Below, piece by piece: positions 34,165 to 44,184 of a stretch of 44,348 bases of DNA. Location: contig JAUNSO010000007.1 in assembly GCA_030539165.1 (NCBI GenBank), positions 1 to 44,348 on the forward strand, read 5' to 3'. The stretch's first letter is position 1. The number at the start of each line of letters is the position of its first letter. Position numbers and translations under genes: made by a program. Source of the stretch: a bacterium (GTDB lineage Bacteria > Bacillota > Clostridia > Lachnospirales > Lachnospiraceae). The notes beneath the pieces were generated by a model. The model was not told where the DNA came from and made no database searches. It was given only the letters and a program-made list of their open reading frames with translations.

Positions 34165-37100
34165 TTATTCTATCTCGACTTCTTCAAGATTATTCTGTTG
34201 TTTCTTTTTTGTTTTCCGTCTGTTTCTTCTGATTAGAATTACGAGCAGCAACAATATTACTACAGCTGCGGCTGCGATACAGATGTATTCTGTGTAATTG
34301 ACATCAGCGGAGGCTATGGCTACCTCGACAGCGGTTCCGTCTGCTGTGAAGAGCTGATAATTACCCATCGTACCGCTCTCCTGCTTCTCCCACTTGTCAC
34401 CATTCTTCACATAGATGATGACCGGTTCCTTTTGATCGTCTGCCTGGAGGTAACGGAACTGATGACTTGCTGCGCCATCCTCAGGGATACTTAATTTCCA
34501 GTACTCCAGTATATTTTTCACATGAATGCCATCTGTCGAATACAGTCCTGTCTGCAGCTCATCGCCTTCCTTGAACTTGCCATCTACAAGGAATATGGAC
34601 TGTTTATCGTTTCTCTTTTGTGTACCTGCCAGAGATGTCAGATAACGGATATATTCTGCAGTCACCTCTTCATCAAATGAGATATTGTTTAGTTCCACCT
34701 GATCCCAATGTGCATAGTATCCCTCTTTTTCCGGAATCTCAGGATAGTCTGACAGAGGAATGGATACACCGTACTGGCAGTCTACCTTCTTTACGATATT
34801 GTCTTCGCTGTAAAATGACACGGTCAGCTTTCGGAAGGCATCTGGAATATCTGCTCTTGCAAGCACTGCTTCATAGGAGGTCGGTTCTGCTTTCTTACTG
34901 TAACTGATCCGGTCAATCCCTGCCAGATCACTGCCTACAAAGAAGTTATTGTGTACCTTGCCATCCTCAGCTACTTCTCCTGCAATTGCACCGGAAAATG
35001 CATCCGCCTCTGTTACTCGAACCATTGCGATGCAATCCGTCAGATTCATTCCTGAACCTGTAATGCCCGCTACATAGCTTCCGCCTGATAAATAGCACTT
35101 GGCGTAGCTCTTTTGGATATAGGATAGTGATTGTCCGGCTATTCCTCCAACATAATCACCTGAATCGCTGCTTAATTTTCCATAATTCTCACAGGACAGA
35201 ATTGTGCCCATTTCTTGTAATCCACAAATGCCGCCTGCATAGCTTTTCTGTGCTGCAACGTCACCCTGATTGGTATTTCTTCTCATCACACATTTCGTCT
35301 GGTAGGTGGAATTTGCTTTTGCATCCTTGATGCCCGTCACATCACTTTCCAGGTCGAAATCATATTCGATTGCCATCGTTCCCGTAATTCCGGAGACATC
35401 AATATCACCCTTGACCTTACCGGTATTGGTGCACTCCGCTATTGTTGCATCTGTACAGTCTTCGGCAACCTCATGGGAACTATCCTCGTAAGAATCTGTA
35501 TAGTCCATATCCAGTGCCCCATCGATGGCATCTGTATACAACAGCATAATGACATTAAACTGATCATTGACTGCCTCGATGTCTGCAAGCAGTGTATCAT
35601 TTGCAGAGCTCATCTCACTATTGAGGTAGCCCATATTATCGGACATACCCTGCAGATTTGATACGAGGCTGTTTGCTTTTGCACGATACTCACTGCCGAG
35701 CTGCGGCAGCTTGATGTCGGACTTTCCGGCTACAGTCGATACGATGTTCTTAACCTCGCCTCCAGCCGTCTCCAGATTACCTGCTGCATTCTTTGCGTAC
35801 TGCACTGCATTGGTGGCATCCTTTTTTGTACTCTCGGACATTTCACCGGTGTGGGCAAGGACGATGCCTGCCATGCCGTCAACGTAGTTGGCAATGTCGG
35901 TGGAATAGGATGAGCCGTGTTTCGTTAAATATTGTCCATCCGCATAGCTGATACTGTTACTTTCAATATCTCCGGCTTTATTACTTAATTCTGTATTTCT
36001 TTCCGTAATCAGTTTGTCATCGAGTGTCTTTTGATCTCCTTCTTCTGTTGCCGGAAAAGGCTTATCATCCACACCATGATGTACCCATTTCTCAATTTCT
36101 TTATACTTTGTAACAATATCATTGACATTCGTAATGCTTGGATCATAAGTCCACGGATCCTGCATTACACCACCTTTAACCGGTCTCATATCTGCTTCAT
36201 TTATCTCCGGTGCAGGCTTTGTATAATCCGTGCCCGTTGATCTGATTTTATCCAAATAATAATCCGAATACGCCTTCGTCGCTGTCTCTACATACCCGCC
36301 ATGCTCCCGCGTTGCATCCTCAAGATTCTTCTTATAGGTATCATACCTCTGCTTCTCGTCTGCAGTCATGTATGAATAGATATCCAGATCCTGTACAACC
36401 TTCGTCAGCTCCGTTGCCGCGCTCTTCGTATTGGTTGCCGCATTCTTTGTCTGGTCAAGCGCTCCGTCCTTCTTGGAGGCCTCGTCCATAATATATTCTG
36501 CTCTGCCGACTGCCTCATTGGCAGAAGCAACCATTCCGTCTGTCCACTCAACGGTCTTATCCGTCAGATAGGAGGTGTCTCCCAGTGCCTTATCCGTGAA
36601 GGACTGGATGACTGACAGGCGACTGGAAACAGTATCCGACTGCGTACCTGCATCCCGGAGTGTCTGGCTGATCAGGTCATGCAGCTTATTGATGTTCTCA
36701 GATAACTGGTACACGATATCCTGTGTGAAATCCACGATGACATATGGTTCTGCCTGACCGGTGATACCACCGACATCCTTACGTCCATATACCAGACCGT
36801 CATTCTCACATGAATACAGATAGCCTGACTGACGTCCCGCGATTCCGCCAACATTATAGCCTACATGATCATAACCGATGGTTCCCTGATTCGTGCAATA
36901 CTGAATCACACCTATGGAGAGACCTGCAATGCCGCCTGTATCCACTGTACTATTGACTGTCTCTGCGGAATCCTGCTTCTTCTCATTCTCATCAAGATTA
37001 AACAGATTTGAAGCATATTCCTCCAGATTAATATCCTCTAAGGACATTCCCTTATCCAGATTTGTAATGTTGACCTCGGCAAGATTCTTACATCTTGAAA

Positions 37101-37845
37101 TATTGCCCATATTTTCTCCGGTAATACCACCGGTAAAATGTGTTCCCGATACAGAGCCTTCACTCACGCAGTCTGCAATATGACCGGTCAACTCATTAAA
37201 GCCTGCAATCGCACCTGTATAATCTCTGCCGTTTACAATTCCATTAAATTTGCAATTCTGAATGGTTCCGCTGTTATCTCCGACAATACCGCCGACCACC
37301 ACCTGTTTGCCTGCAGGCTGAACCATACCCTCAACTGTCAGGTTCGTAATCACTGCATTTTCCTGTACATAACAGAAAAGTCCGGTATAGGATACCGTAT
37401 CGTCAATATAAAGCCCTTCAATCTTATGTCCCTGACCGTCAAAATAACCTCCAAAGGTCGGGATCGATTCAAATTCACTGTCTGTCAGCTTCAGGTCGCA
37501 GTCCAGATAGACGTGTTTATTTCTAGACCATGTATCTAGCCAGCAGCTTCTGGAGAAGCCCACCAGATCAGCCGTTGAAGCAATGTGTATTTCTTCCCAT
37601 TCAATGACCGGCTCTTCTTCCTCTTCTGTTTCTATCTCCTCGTAATCGTCATCCTCAGCGGCAACTTCCTCGCGGTCTTCCTTCTTCTCCTTTGCTGCCT
37701 CCTGCGTTCCCGTAGTCACCTTTACCTCAATTGCACTCTGCTCATCTGCATCTACCACGATAGTCGGCAGTGCGGCATAGACATCCGTCACAGGCAGAAA
37801 CGCGAGTATCATTGCTAATCCAAGTGCTGTCCATCTCTTATTCAT
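34165..37845 (-). CDS. Very large membrane-anchored GLUG-repeat protein, partner of the MMPL exporter
   Basis: 1226 residues; no specific function recognised. A signal peptide (1-24) is followed by an acidic low-complexity stretch (50-80, mainly Glu/Asp), then GLUG-type repeats (about 130-380; GGIVGDNSGTIQNC, GAIAGFNELTGHIADC, GGIAGRQSGYLYSC) expected to form a beta-helix. A mostly helical region of about 430 residues follows (385-820), then a second GLUG block (835-990; GGICGLQEMGTILSC, GGIAGQSLSYIQKS). A small beta domain and a single membrane helix with a basic tail end it (YICIAAAAVVILLLLVILIRR). The start at 37843-37845 has AGGAGG 9 nt upstream and overlaps the exporter gene by 8 nt. An extracytoplasmic accessory of the exporter is inferred from coupling. 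Confidence 0.8.
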   Translation of the reverse strand: MNKRWTALGLAMILAFLPVTDVYAALPTIVVDADEQSAIEVKVTTGTQEAAKEKKEDREEVAAEDDDYEEIETEEEEEPVIEWEEIHIASTADLVGFSRSCWLDTWSRNKHVYLDCDLKLTDSEFESIPTFGGYFDGQGHKIEGLYIDDTVSYTGLFCYVQENAVITNLTVEGMVQPAGKQVVVGGIVGDNSGTIQNCKFNGIVNGRDYTGAIAGFNELTGHIADCVSEGSVSGTHFTGGITGENMGNISRCKNLAEVNITNLDKGMSLEDINLEEYASNLFNLDENEKKQDSAETVNSTVDTGGIAGLSIGVIQYCTNQGTIGYDHVGYNVGGIAGRQSGYLYSCENDGLVYGRKDVGGITGQAEPYVIVDFTQDIVYQLSENINKLHDLISQTLRDAGTQSDTVSSRLSVIQSFTDKALGDTSYLTDKTVEWTDGMVASANEAVGRAEYIMDEASKKDGALDQTKNAATNTKSAATELTKVVQDLDIYSYMTADEKQRYDTYKKNLEDATREHGGYVETATKAYSDYYLDKIRSTGTDYTKPAPEINEADMRPVKGGVMQDPWTYDPSITNVNDIVTKYKEIEKWVHHGVDDKPFPATEEGDQKTLDDKLITERNTELSNKAGDIESNSISYADGQYLTKHGSSYSTDIANYVDGMAGIVLAHTGEMSESTKKDATNAVQYAKNAAGNLETAGGEVKNIVSTVAGKSDIKLPQLGSEYRAKANSLVSNLQGMSDNMGYLNSEMSSANDTLLADIEAVNDQFNVIMLLYTDAIDGALDMDYTDSYEDSSHEVAEDCTDATIAECTNTGKVKGDIDVSGITGTMAIEYDFDLESDVTGIKDAKANSTYQTKCVMRRNTNQGDVAAQKSYAGGICGLQEMGTILSCENYGKLSSDSGDYVGGIAGQSLSYIQKSYAKCYLSGGSYVAGITGSGMNLTDCIAMVRVTEADAFSGAIAGEVAEDGKVHNNFFVGSDLAGIDRISYSKKAEPTSYEAVLARADIPDAFRKLTVSFYSEDNIVKKVDCQYGVSIPLSDYPEIPEKEGYYAHWDQVELNNISFDEEVTAEYIRYLTSLAGTQKRNDKQSIFLVDGKFKEGDELQTGLYSTDGIHVKNILEYWKLSIPEDGAASHQFRYLQADDQKEPVIIYVKNGDKWEKQESGTMGNYQLFTADGTAVEVAIASADVNYTEYICIAAAAVVILLLLVILIRRNRRKTKKKQQNNLEEVEIE

Positions 37846-40438
37846 GATCCTGCACCTCCTGTTCTGTATGCTGAGGCACGATATCTGGTTCCAACTGTTG
37901 TATGTCAAGCGGCTTCTGGTTCTCGGTCACTTGGTTTTGTTCCACATCAGACAATAGAGCCTGTCCGTCTGTCTCGTTCTGGCTGCCTTCCAGTGCTGCT
38001 GCTTCCTCCTCTGTCAGCTCTCTCATATCTCCTGCCTCTACATAGGCGCTGACATTACCACGGATAATCGCATGCATCGTACCGGTCACTGTACCGTTAA
38101 TACGTCCTCTGACCACACCATCTACACGCATCAGACCGGAACCGCTCTTCGTACGAATCGGCATATTCATGATAAATGCCGTCCTTTCTATAATCTTATC
38201 ACCGACTAACAGAATCTGCGGCAATACAAACATCGTAATGAAAATCGAAATCAACGTACCACGTCCAAGACATTGACCGATTCCATAAATGGCTCCGTCT
38301 GAGGTCATCTTACCAATCAGGATACCGGACATGGCAAGCATCGTACCGGACGTAACAATCGTCGGAAATGAAAGATTCATCGTATCAACGATGGAATCCC
38401 GTCTGCCCATGCTCTTACGAAGCTCTGTATAACGGCTTGCAATGACGATGGCATAGTCGATATTGGCGCCCATCTGAATAGAGCTGACGATCAGGTAGCT
38501 CATAAAGAACAAATCGTTCTTCATAATCGTCGGTACTGAGAAGTTAATCCAGATACTTCCCTGAATGACGATAATCAGAAGTACCGGCATACCTGCTGAC
38601 TTAAAGGTAAAGAGCAGTACGACCAGAACTGCCAGAATGGATACAATATTGACCACGTTATTATCTCTTGAGAAGGTCTTTTGCAGGTCATACTGGCTGA
38701 CCGATTCTCCGACTACAAGCTTTGTTCCGGAGTAGTATTTTCCGGCAATTTCATGCATCCTGTCTATAAAGGCAAATGTCTCTTCACTTTCCTCCGGCAG
38801 ATTCAGATAGACTAACATTCTGCTGTTGTCCTCACCCTGCAGCTGATTCTTGGCAAATGTCATCTGACGATAGGCATCATCTAACTCCTTCTGCAGATCA
38901 GGCTCCAGCGTCACATATCCCTCGTCCACCTCCTGATACAGGAACAGGAACATATCGATCAGAGGCACCTTATAGGCTGACAGGCCATTGACTGCCTTGG
39001 CATAGTCCTCATCATTGACTGCATAAGCCGTATAGATTAACTCCGCCACCTCATAATCCAGATTCAGAAGCTCTGAAAATTGTCTTGGTGTCAGTCTATC
39101 CGTCAGCATATAGCCGTCCATGGCCTCTATATTGGCTAGCCCCATAGCGGAATCAACCTCAGGGCAGTCCTCCAGGTCCTTCAGCAGACGCTTCTCATAC
39201 TCATAATTTCCGGAAGGAATGACCAAGGCAACCATATTGGTATCGCCAAAATTGTCCTTCTGCAGCTGCTCTGCAATCTGTACATCATTTTGCAGCGGTG
39301 TTGTCAGCTTGCTGTAGCCAAATACATAAGGGCATTGGTTGGAAATAAAGAAGCCTGCAATGATCAGTGCCAGAAATACAGGCGGGATGATGTATCGCGT
39401 CGCATAGGCGAATTTGCCGACAAAAGGAATGTCCGGTATGAAATTTTTATGTTTGGAATGATCCATCAGATTGGCAAACAGCATAATGATGCCAGGCATC
39501 AGAAGGAATACGGATAACAGACTTAGGATGATTGCCTTGATTAAGACAATACCCATATCCGGTCCCATTTTATACTGCATGAAGGTCATGGCAATCAGAC
39601 CCCCGATGGTTGTTAAGGAGCTGCCGGAGATCTCAGGAATGGCTTTGCTGAGTGCTACAATGACCGCTTCTCTGGCAGGCATAGTCGCATGCTCTTCCTT
39701 ATATCGATTCAGGAAAATAACTGCGTAATCTACAGATAACGCCAGCTGCAGTACAATTGTTACGGAATTGGATACAAATGAAATCGTTCCAAAGACGAAG
39801 TTCGTCCCCATCTGAATGATGGCAGAGGATACGAAGGTCAGAATCAAAACCGGAACCTCGGCATAGGCCTGTGATGTCAGCAGAAGCACTGTTAATACAA
39901 TGATTGCCACAATCACGGAAATGACATTCATCTCATTTGCAATCAGCTCAGACTGTGTATCTCCGAGACTGGTTGTTAAATACATATCATAGCCTGCAAG
40001 TGACTCCTTCAGTGTATCCAGAGCGGTCAGGCAGGCATCATCATTTTCATCATAATTAAAGGTGACATCAAAAAGAGCCGAACCATTGTTGTAATGATCC
40101 TCACTGTCATCAAACCCTACTGAGAAAACGCCGTTTTGCTCCTCAATCTGCTTACAGAGCTCGTCTGCCTGTTCATAAGAAACATTCGCGACCATGACCT
40201 TACAGGTTCCGTAAGTCATGAATTCCTGTTCCATCAGATCAAGTCCCTGCTTTGTCTCTGTCGTACCCGGCAGATAATAGGACATCGAGTTCTCTACGTT
40301 GACCCAGCCTCTTGCGACTGCTGAAAAGATCATCAGCAATCCGAACAGCAGGAAGAACAGGTTCCGCTTATCCACAATAAAGGCGCATATTTTCAGCATC
40401 GCCTCATTGCCGTTCTTCTTTGGTTCTTCGTTTTCCAT
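37838..40438 (-). CDS. MMPL/RND-superfamily exporter with a repeat-bearing cytoplasmic tail
   Basis: An 866-residue transporter with two-fold RND architecture. Each half has one helix, a large extracytoplasmic loop and a six-helix bundle. The conserved aspartates of the proton relay are visible in LSVDYAVIFLNRYKE and ANIDYAIVIASRYTE. Relatives move lipids, glycolipids, siderophores or drugs outward; the substrate here is unknown. After the last helix a cytoplasmic tail carries short hydrophobic/glycine repeats (VDGVVRGRINGTVTGTMHAI) reminiscent of bactofilins, then an acidic Gln-rich end. I use the second ATG because AAGGG lies 9 nt before it. The promoter is at 40489-40517, and the gene overlaps the GLUG-repeat gene, forming a two-gene operon. 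Confidence 0.88.
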   Translation of the reverse strand: MENEEPKKNGNEAMLKICAFIVDKRNLFFLLFGLLMIFSAVARGWVNVENSMSYYLPGTTETKQGLDLMEQEFMTYGTCKVMVANVSYEQADELCKQIEEQNGVFSVGFDDSEDHYNNGSALFDVTFNYDENDDACLTALDTLKESLAGYDMYLTTSLGDTQSELIANEMNVISVIVAIIVLTVLLLTSQAYAEVPVLILTFVSSAIIQMGTNFVFGTISFVSNSVTIVLQLALSVDYAVIFLNRYKEEHATMPAREAVIVALSKAIPEISGSSLTTIGGLIAMTFMQYKMGPDMGIVLIKAIILSLLSVFLLMPGIIMLFANLMDHSKHKNFIPDIPFVGKFAYATRYIIPPVFLALIIAGFFISNQCPYVFGYSKLTTPLQNDVQIAEQLQKDNFGDTNMVALVIPSGNYEYEKRLLKDLEDCPEVDSAMGLANIEAMDGYMLTDRLTPRQFSELLNLDYEVAELIYTAYAVNDEDYAKAVNGLSAYKVPLIDMFLFLYQEVDEGYVTLEPDLQKELDDAYRQMTFAKNQLQGEDNSRMLVYLNLPEESEETFAFIDRMHEIAGKYYSGTKLVVGESVSQYDLQKTFSRDNNVVNIVSILAVLVVLLFTFKSAGMPVLLIIVIQGSIWINFSVPTIMKNDLFFMSYLIVSSIQMGANIDYAIVIASRYTELRKSMGRRDSIVDTMNLSFPTIVTSGTMLAMSGILIGKMTSDGAIYGIGQCLGRGTLISIFITMFVLPQILLVGDKIIERTAFIMNMPIRTKSGSGLMRVDGVVRGRINGTVTGTMHAIIRGNVSAYVEAGDMRELTEEEAAALEGSQNETDGQALLSDVEQNQVTENQKPLDIQQLEPDIVPQHTEQEVQDHE

Positions 40439-40488
40439 TGGTATCATCCCTTAATTTTTCTATTTTCAATCAGCTTTTTATGGTTAAA

Positions 40489-40517
40489 AGTATAGTTCAA
40501 CGCCCTCTTCATGTCAA
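40489..40517 (-). promoter_or_regulatory. Promoter of the exporter/GLUG-repeat operon
   Basis: On the minus strand TTGACA (40517-40512) and TATACT (40494-40489) are 17 nt apart, close to the sigma-A consensus. No operator-like symmetry overlaps it. Confidence 0.8.
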
Positions 40518-40560
40518 CCGACGCAGGCTGGCAGATATGAACATTTCATAAAACCATTCT

Positions 40561-40597
40561 AAAAAATTGAGGACCTCCATCGAAATGAAAGTCCTCA
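40561..40597 (-). terminator. Intrinsic terminator of glycogen phosphorylase
   Basis: On the minus strand TGAGGAC (40597-40591) pairs with GTCCTCA (40574-40568), and the stem is followed by a run of T's (40566-40561). It lies 13 nt beyond the stop codon. Confidence 0.75.
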
Positions 40598-40609
40598 GTC
40601 ACTCAGTTA

Positions 40610-42934
40610 TTAATCCTGCGGCAAATGCCAGATATCTCTGTTATACTCTTCAATCGTTCTGTCTGATGAGAAGAAGCCTGCCTTAGCGATGTTGGTTAAC
40701 ATCATCTTCTTCCACTTTGCACGATTTTCATAGTCTGCAAACGCCTGATCCTTGACCTTGATGTATTCCTCCAGGTCGATTAATGTCATGAACCAGTCCT
40801 TATTTAACAGCTCGTTGTACAGACGCATCAGATTCACCTTGTTGCCATTCCATTTTGCCTTGAAGCTCTTAATAAAATCGACTGCTTCCTTAATGGTCTT
40901 GCTGTTATTATAGTAATCTCTGGACACATAATCTGCATTTTCATAATGCTTGATGATCTCTTCACTGTCTTTACCAAAGATGTAGATATTGTCATCTCCT
41001 ACAAGATCGTGAATTTCTACATTCGCTCCATCACTCGTTCCGAGAGTCACTGCACCATTCAGCATGAACTTCATATTGCCGGTTCCTGAAGCTTCCTTGG
41101 ATGCAAGTGAAATCTGCTCTGAGATGTCACATGCCGGAATCAGCTTCTCTGCATAGCTGACATTATAGTTCTCCACCATAACAACCTTCATGTATTTGTT
41201 GACTCTGCGGTCATTGTTCACAATTTTCTGCAGTACGAGCAGTAAATGAATGATGTCCTGTGCAATGACATAAGCCGGAGCAGCCTTGGCACCGAAGATG
41301 AAGGTAATCGGTCTCTGTGGCTTCTTGCCGCGTCTGATTTCCAGATACTTATGAATGATGTAAAGTGCATTCATCTGCTGGCGTTTATACTCATGCATAC
41401 GCTTAATCTGAATATCGAAGATGGAATTCGGGTCAATCTCCACGCCCTCCTTCTCTTTGATATAAGCTGCCAGTGCATTCTTCTTCTGCTGCTTGATATC
41501 ACTGATCCGGTCGAGCAGTACATTATCATTCTTATGCTCCAGAAGCTTCTCAAGCTCCTTGGCATTCTTCTTATAGCCGTCACCGATTGTATCTGTGATA
41601 CATTTTGACAGATCCTGATTGCAGGACAACAGCCATCTTCTGAACGTGATACCATTTGTCTTATTGTTGAACTTCTCCGGATAGATATCATAGAAGTGTT
41701 TCAGCTCTGATTCCTTCAGAATCTCTGTATGCAGAGCAGCTACACCGTTGATGGAGAATCCGTAATGAATATCGATATGTGCCATGTGTACACGGTTATC
41801 AGCATCTATAATCTGTACCTTCGGGTCACTGTATTTCTCAGCCACTCTTCTGCTTAATTCCTTGATGATCGGAACGAGCTGCGGTACAACCTTCTCCAGA
41901 TAAGATAACGGCCATTTCTCCAGAGCCTCTGCTAAGATTGTATGATTGGTATAGGCACAGGTCTTGCTGACAATCTCAATTGCCTCATCCATGGAAATCG
42001 CCTTATCCTCTGTCAGGATACGGATCAGTTCTGGAATGACCATGGTCGGATGTGTGTCATTGATCTGAATCACTGCATGATCATACAATCTCTTCAGGTC
42101 ATATTTTCGCTCACGCATGTCATGCAGGATCAGCTGTGCCGCATTGCTGACCATAAAATACTGCTGGTAGATACGTAAGAGGTTGCCGGCTTCATCCGAA
42201 TCATCCGGATATAGGAACAGGGTCAGATTCTTTTCGATCTCTTCCTTATCAAAATTGATGCCTTCCTTTACAATACTCTCGTCCACGGACTCAATATCAA
42301 ATAAATGCAGCTTATTGATACCGTTCTCATAGCCGACTACATCAATATCATACAGAACCGATTTTACCTTGCGGTCTCCAAAGGCTACCTCAAATGCAAG
42401 ATCCTGTTTGCACAGCCATGACTGAGCCTCGATCCAGTCATTTTTCTCTGCCATCTGCAGTCTGTCTCTGAATACCTGCTTGAATAATCCAAAATGATAG
42501 TTCAGTCCGATTCCGTCTCCGGGCAGTCCCAGTGTGGCGATAGAATCCAGGAAGCATGCTGCCAGTCTTCCAAGTCCACCATTGCCCAGTGACGGCTCCG
42601 GCTCAGCATCCTCGATTGCTGCCAGTGTTTTCCCATTCTTTTTTAATACTTCGTTCAGTTTGTCATAAACGCCCAGATTGATCAGATTGTTGGACAGCAG
42701 TTTTCCAATCAGGAACTCAGCAGATATATAGTAAACCTTCTTATCTCCGTTGATCCCCGGCGTGATATCCATCATATCCTTAGTCAATTGAAGTACACTG
42801 TGATACAGCTCCGGATCTGTACAGTCTGCGATGCTTTTATTGTACAGCTTCTTCGTCTTCTCTTCCAGATTATTCTCCAGCTGGTCACGTATTACACTGC
42901 GTTGTACAGCATTTAAAGTATCATTCATAGCCAT
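40610..42934 (-). CDS. glgP: Glycogen/maltodextrin phosphorylase (GT35)
   Basis: Cleaves alpha-1,4-glucan with phosphate to give glucose 1-phosphate. The 774-residue protein contains [17 protein letters not shown] near the N-terminus, the [17 protein letters not shown] segment, [10 protein letters not shown] and the pyridoxal-phosphate lysine motif [17 protein letters not shown]. The length is normal for bacterial enzymes. I chose the ATG at 42932-42934, with GGAGG 8 nt upstream; two earlier in-frame ATGs lie before or inside that ribosome site. It forms a single-gene unit with its own terminator. The palindrome between its -35 and -10 (43018-43031) implies repression, either by the LacI protein encoded just upstream or by a CcpA-like global regulator. 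Confidence 0.94.
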   Translation of the reverse strand: MAMNDTLNAVQRSVIRDQLENNLEEKTKKLYNKSIADCTDPELYHSVLQLTKDMMDITPGINGDKKVYYISAEFLIGKLLSNNLINLGVYDKLNEVLKKNGKTLAAIEDAEPEPSLGNGGLGRLAACFLDSIATLGLPGDGIGLNYHFGLFKQVFRDRLQMAEKNDWIEAQSWLCKQDLAFEVAFGDRKVKSVLYDIDVVGYENGINKLHLFDIESVDESIVKEGINFDKEEIEKNLTLFLYPDDSDEAGNLLRIYQQYFMVSNAAQLILHDMRERKYDLKRLYDHAVIQINDTHPTMVIPELIRILTEDKAISMDEAIEIVSKTCAYTNHTILAEALEKWPLSYLEKVVPQLVPIIKELSRRVAEKYSDPKVQIIDADNRVHMAHIDIHYGFSINGVAALHTEILKESELKHFYDIYPEKFNNKTNGITFRRWLLSCNQDLSKCITDTIGDGYKKNAKELEKLLEHKNDNVLLDRISDIKQQKKNALAAYIKEKEGVEIDPNSIFDIQIKRMHEYKRQQMNALYIIHKYLEIRRGKKPQRPITFIFGAKAAPAYVIAQDIIHLLLVLQKIVNNDRRVNKYMKVVMVENYNVSYAEKLIPACDISEQISLASKEASGTGNMKFMLNGAVTLGTSDGANVEIHDLVGDDNIYIFGKDSEEIIKHYENADYVSRDYYNNSKTIKEAVDFIKSFKAKWNGNKVNLMRLYNELLNKDWFMTLIDLEEYIKVKDQAFADYENRAKWKKMMLTNIAKAGFFSSDRTIEEYNRDIWHLPQD

Positions 42935-43006
42935 TTTCTCTTCCTCCATATGTGTCATGCAGATTCTTGAATTTTCCGATTCATGAATTAAACCTTCGTT
43001 AAGTTC

Positions 43007-43035
43007 AATCTATCATAGGAAAACGTTTTCCGCAA
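43007..43035 (-). promoter_or_regulatory. Promoter of glycogen phosphorylase
   Basis: On the minus strand TTGCGG (43035-43030) and TAGATT (43012-43007) are 17 nt apart. The spacer is largely filled by the palindrome at 43018-43031. A moderate match, strengthened by the position of the operator. Confidence 0.5.
43018..43031. promoter_or_regulatory. LacI-family or catabolite operator in the glgP promoter
   Basis: ggaaaacgttttcc is a perfect 14-bp palindrome. It matches the catabolite-responsive element consensus TGWAANCGNTNWCA at 12 of 14 positions, the two outermost bases differing. It could serve CcpA or the neighbouring LacI-type regulator. The rest of 42935-43176 holds no other clear signal. 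Confidence 0.65.
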
Positions 43036-43176
43036 CCCCTTTTTTCATTTTCTCATTTCTTGTAAGGATTGCACAATTTTCTCTATCATTACTGTATGTA
43101 TCAGAGCCACTCTTTATTCAAAACTACCAAATCTATCACATACTGAGTTCTCTATCATTGCAGGAAATGATGTTCA

Positions 43177-44166
43177 TTACCTGATGATATCCTTATATTC
43201 CATCCTCACGATCTCATGACTGAGAATCACCCTTCGTCCCTCTTCGTCATCAAATAGTCTGTCCAGCTCAGCCACAGCCTCTGCAGCCACATGATAGAAA
43301 TTCTGATAAATCGTGTTCATCTGCTTTCCGACGTAGCCCATCAGCGTAATTCCATCAAAGCCGCAGACCGGGCGGAAGATGTCCATCTCTGTGAGCGCAT
43401 TCATGGCTCCGATGGCCATCAGATCTGACGCACAGACAACCACATCTTTATTTCTTGCATACCGAAAAGCAATCTGTCGTGCTTTCAATTCACTGAAATC
43501 TCCATCCCTGACCATCATGGTCAGATCCAGATCCTTTACCAGTCGCTTCATGCCCTGCAGACGCTCATCTGTCACGTAACCATTTCGTTTTCCCGCTATG
43601 TAGAGAACCCGTTTGCAGGTATTATCTTCTATTGTTTTTTTTGCCACGTCATACTGCGCCTGTTCATGATTGATGCCTACGGAAGAAGTGCACTCATTTG
43701 TCAGCGGTGCATCCACCAGTACACATTTAAATACTTTGGCGTCAATCAGCTGCTGCAGATTGGTATCATCCTTATTCATGCCGCAGATCAGCAGTCCAGA
43801 GATTCCCTGTGACTGGAAATACCGGATCATCTCCTCAGGAGACATATGCTGTATCATCGAAAAGAAGATGGTAATCACCTCAATATTCAGCTCCATCGCA
43901 CGACTGATGGCTCCGGCAAGATACTGCATCGTGATCTCATCGATTGCCTGTGTCTTCGTATTCAGGGAAATGATCAGCGCCGCGCGTCCTGCCTGCTTGG
44001 AGGAAAGTGCTGCCGCAATCGTATTTGGCACGTAATTCAGTGCATGAATAGAGTCCCGCACCTTCTTCTTAGTTGCCTCACTCACATATGGGTAGTTGTT
44101 CAAAACCTTTGAAACTGTCGAGATTGCCACACCGGCATGCTCCGCCACATCCTTGATTGATACCAT
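43177..44166 (-). CDS. LacI-family transcriptional regulator
   Basis: A 329-residue LacI/GalR regulator with an intact helix-turn-helix (SIKDVAEHAGVAISTVSKVL) and hinge (YVPNTIAAALSS), and a sugar-binding-protein-like effector domain (ALIISLNTKTQAID, GLLICGMNKDD, VVVCASDLMAIGAMNAL, VCGFDGITLMG). AGGAGG lies 6 nt before the ATG, 18 nt behind the stop of the upstream ASKHA-type gene, so it may be cotranscribed with that gene. Its neighbour on the other side is glgP, whose promoter carries a suitable palindrome, making glycogen or maltodextrin control plausible but unproven. Confidence 0.9.
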   Translation of the reverse strand: MVSIKDVAEHAGVAISTVSKVLNNYPYVSEATKKKVRDSIHALNYVPNTIAAALSSKQAGRAALIISLNTKTQAIDEITMQYLAGAISRAMELNIEVITIFFSMIQHMSPEEMIRYFQSQGISGLLICGMNKDDTNLQQLIDAKVFKCVLVDAPLTNECTSSVGINHEQAQYDVAKKTIEDNTCKRVLYIAGKRNGYVTDERLQGMKRLVKDLDLTMMVRDGDFSELKARQIAFRYARNKDVVVCASDLMAIGAMNALTEMDIFRPVCGFDGITLMGYVGKQMNTIYQNFYHVAAEAVAELDRLFDDEEGRRVILSHEIVRMEYKDIIR

Positions 44167-44184
44167 ATTTGTCCTCCTTGTTTT

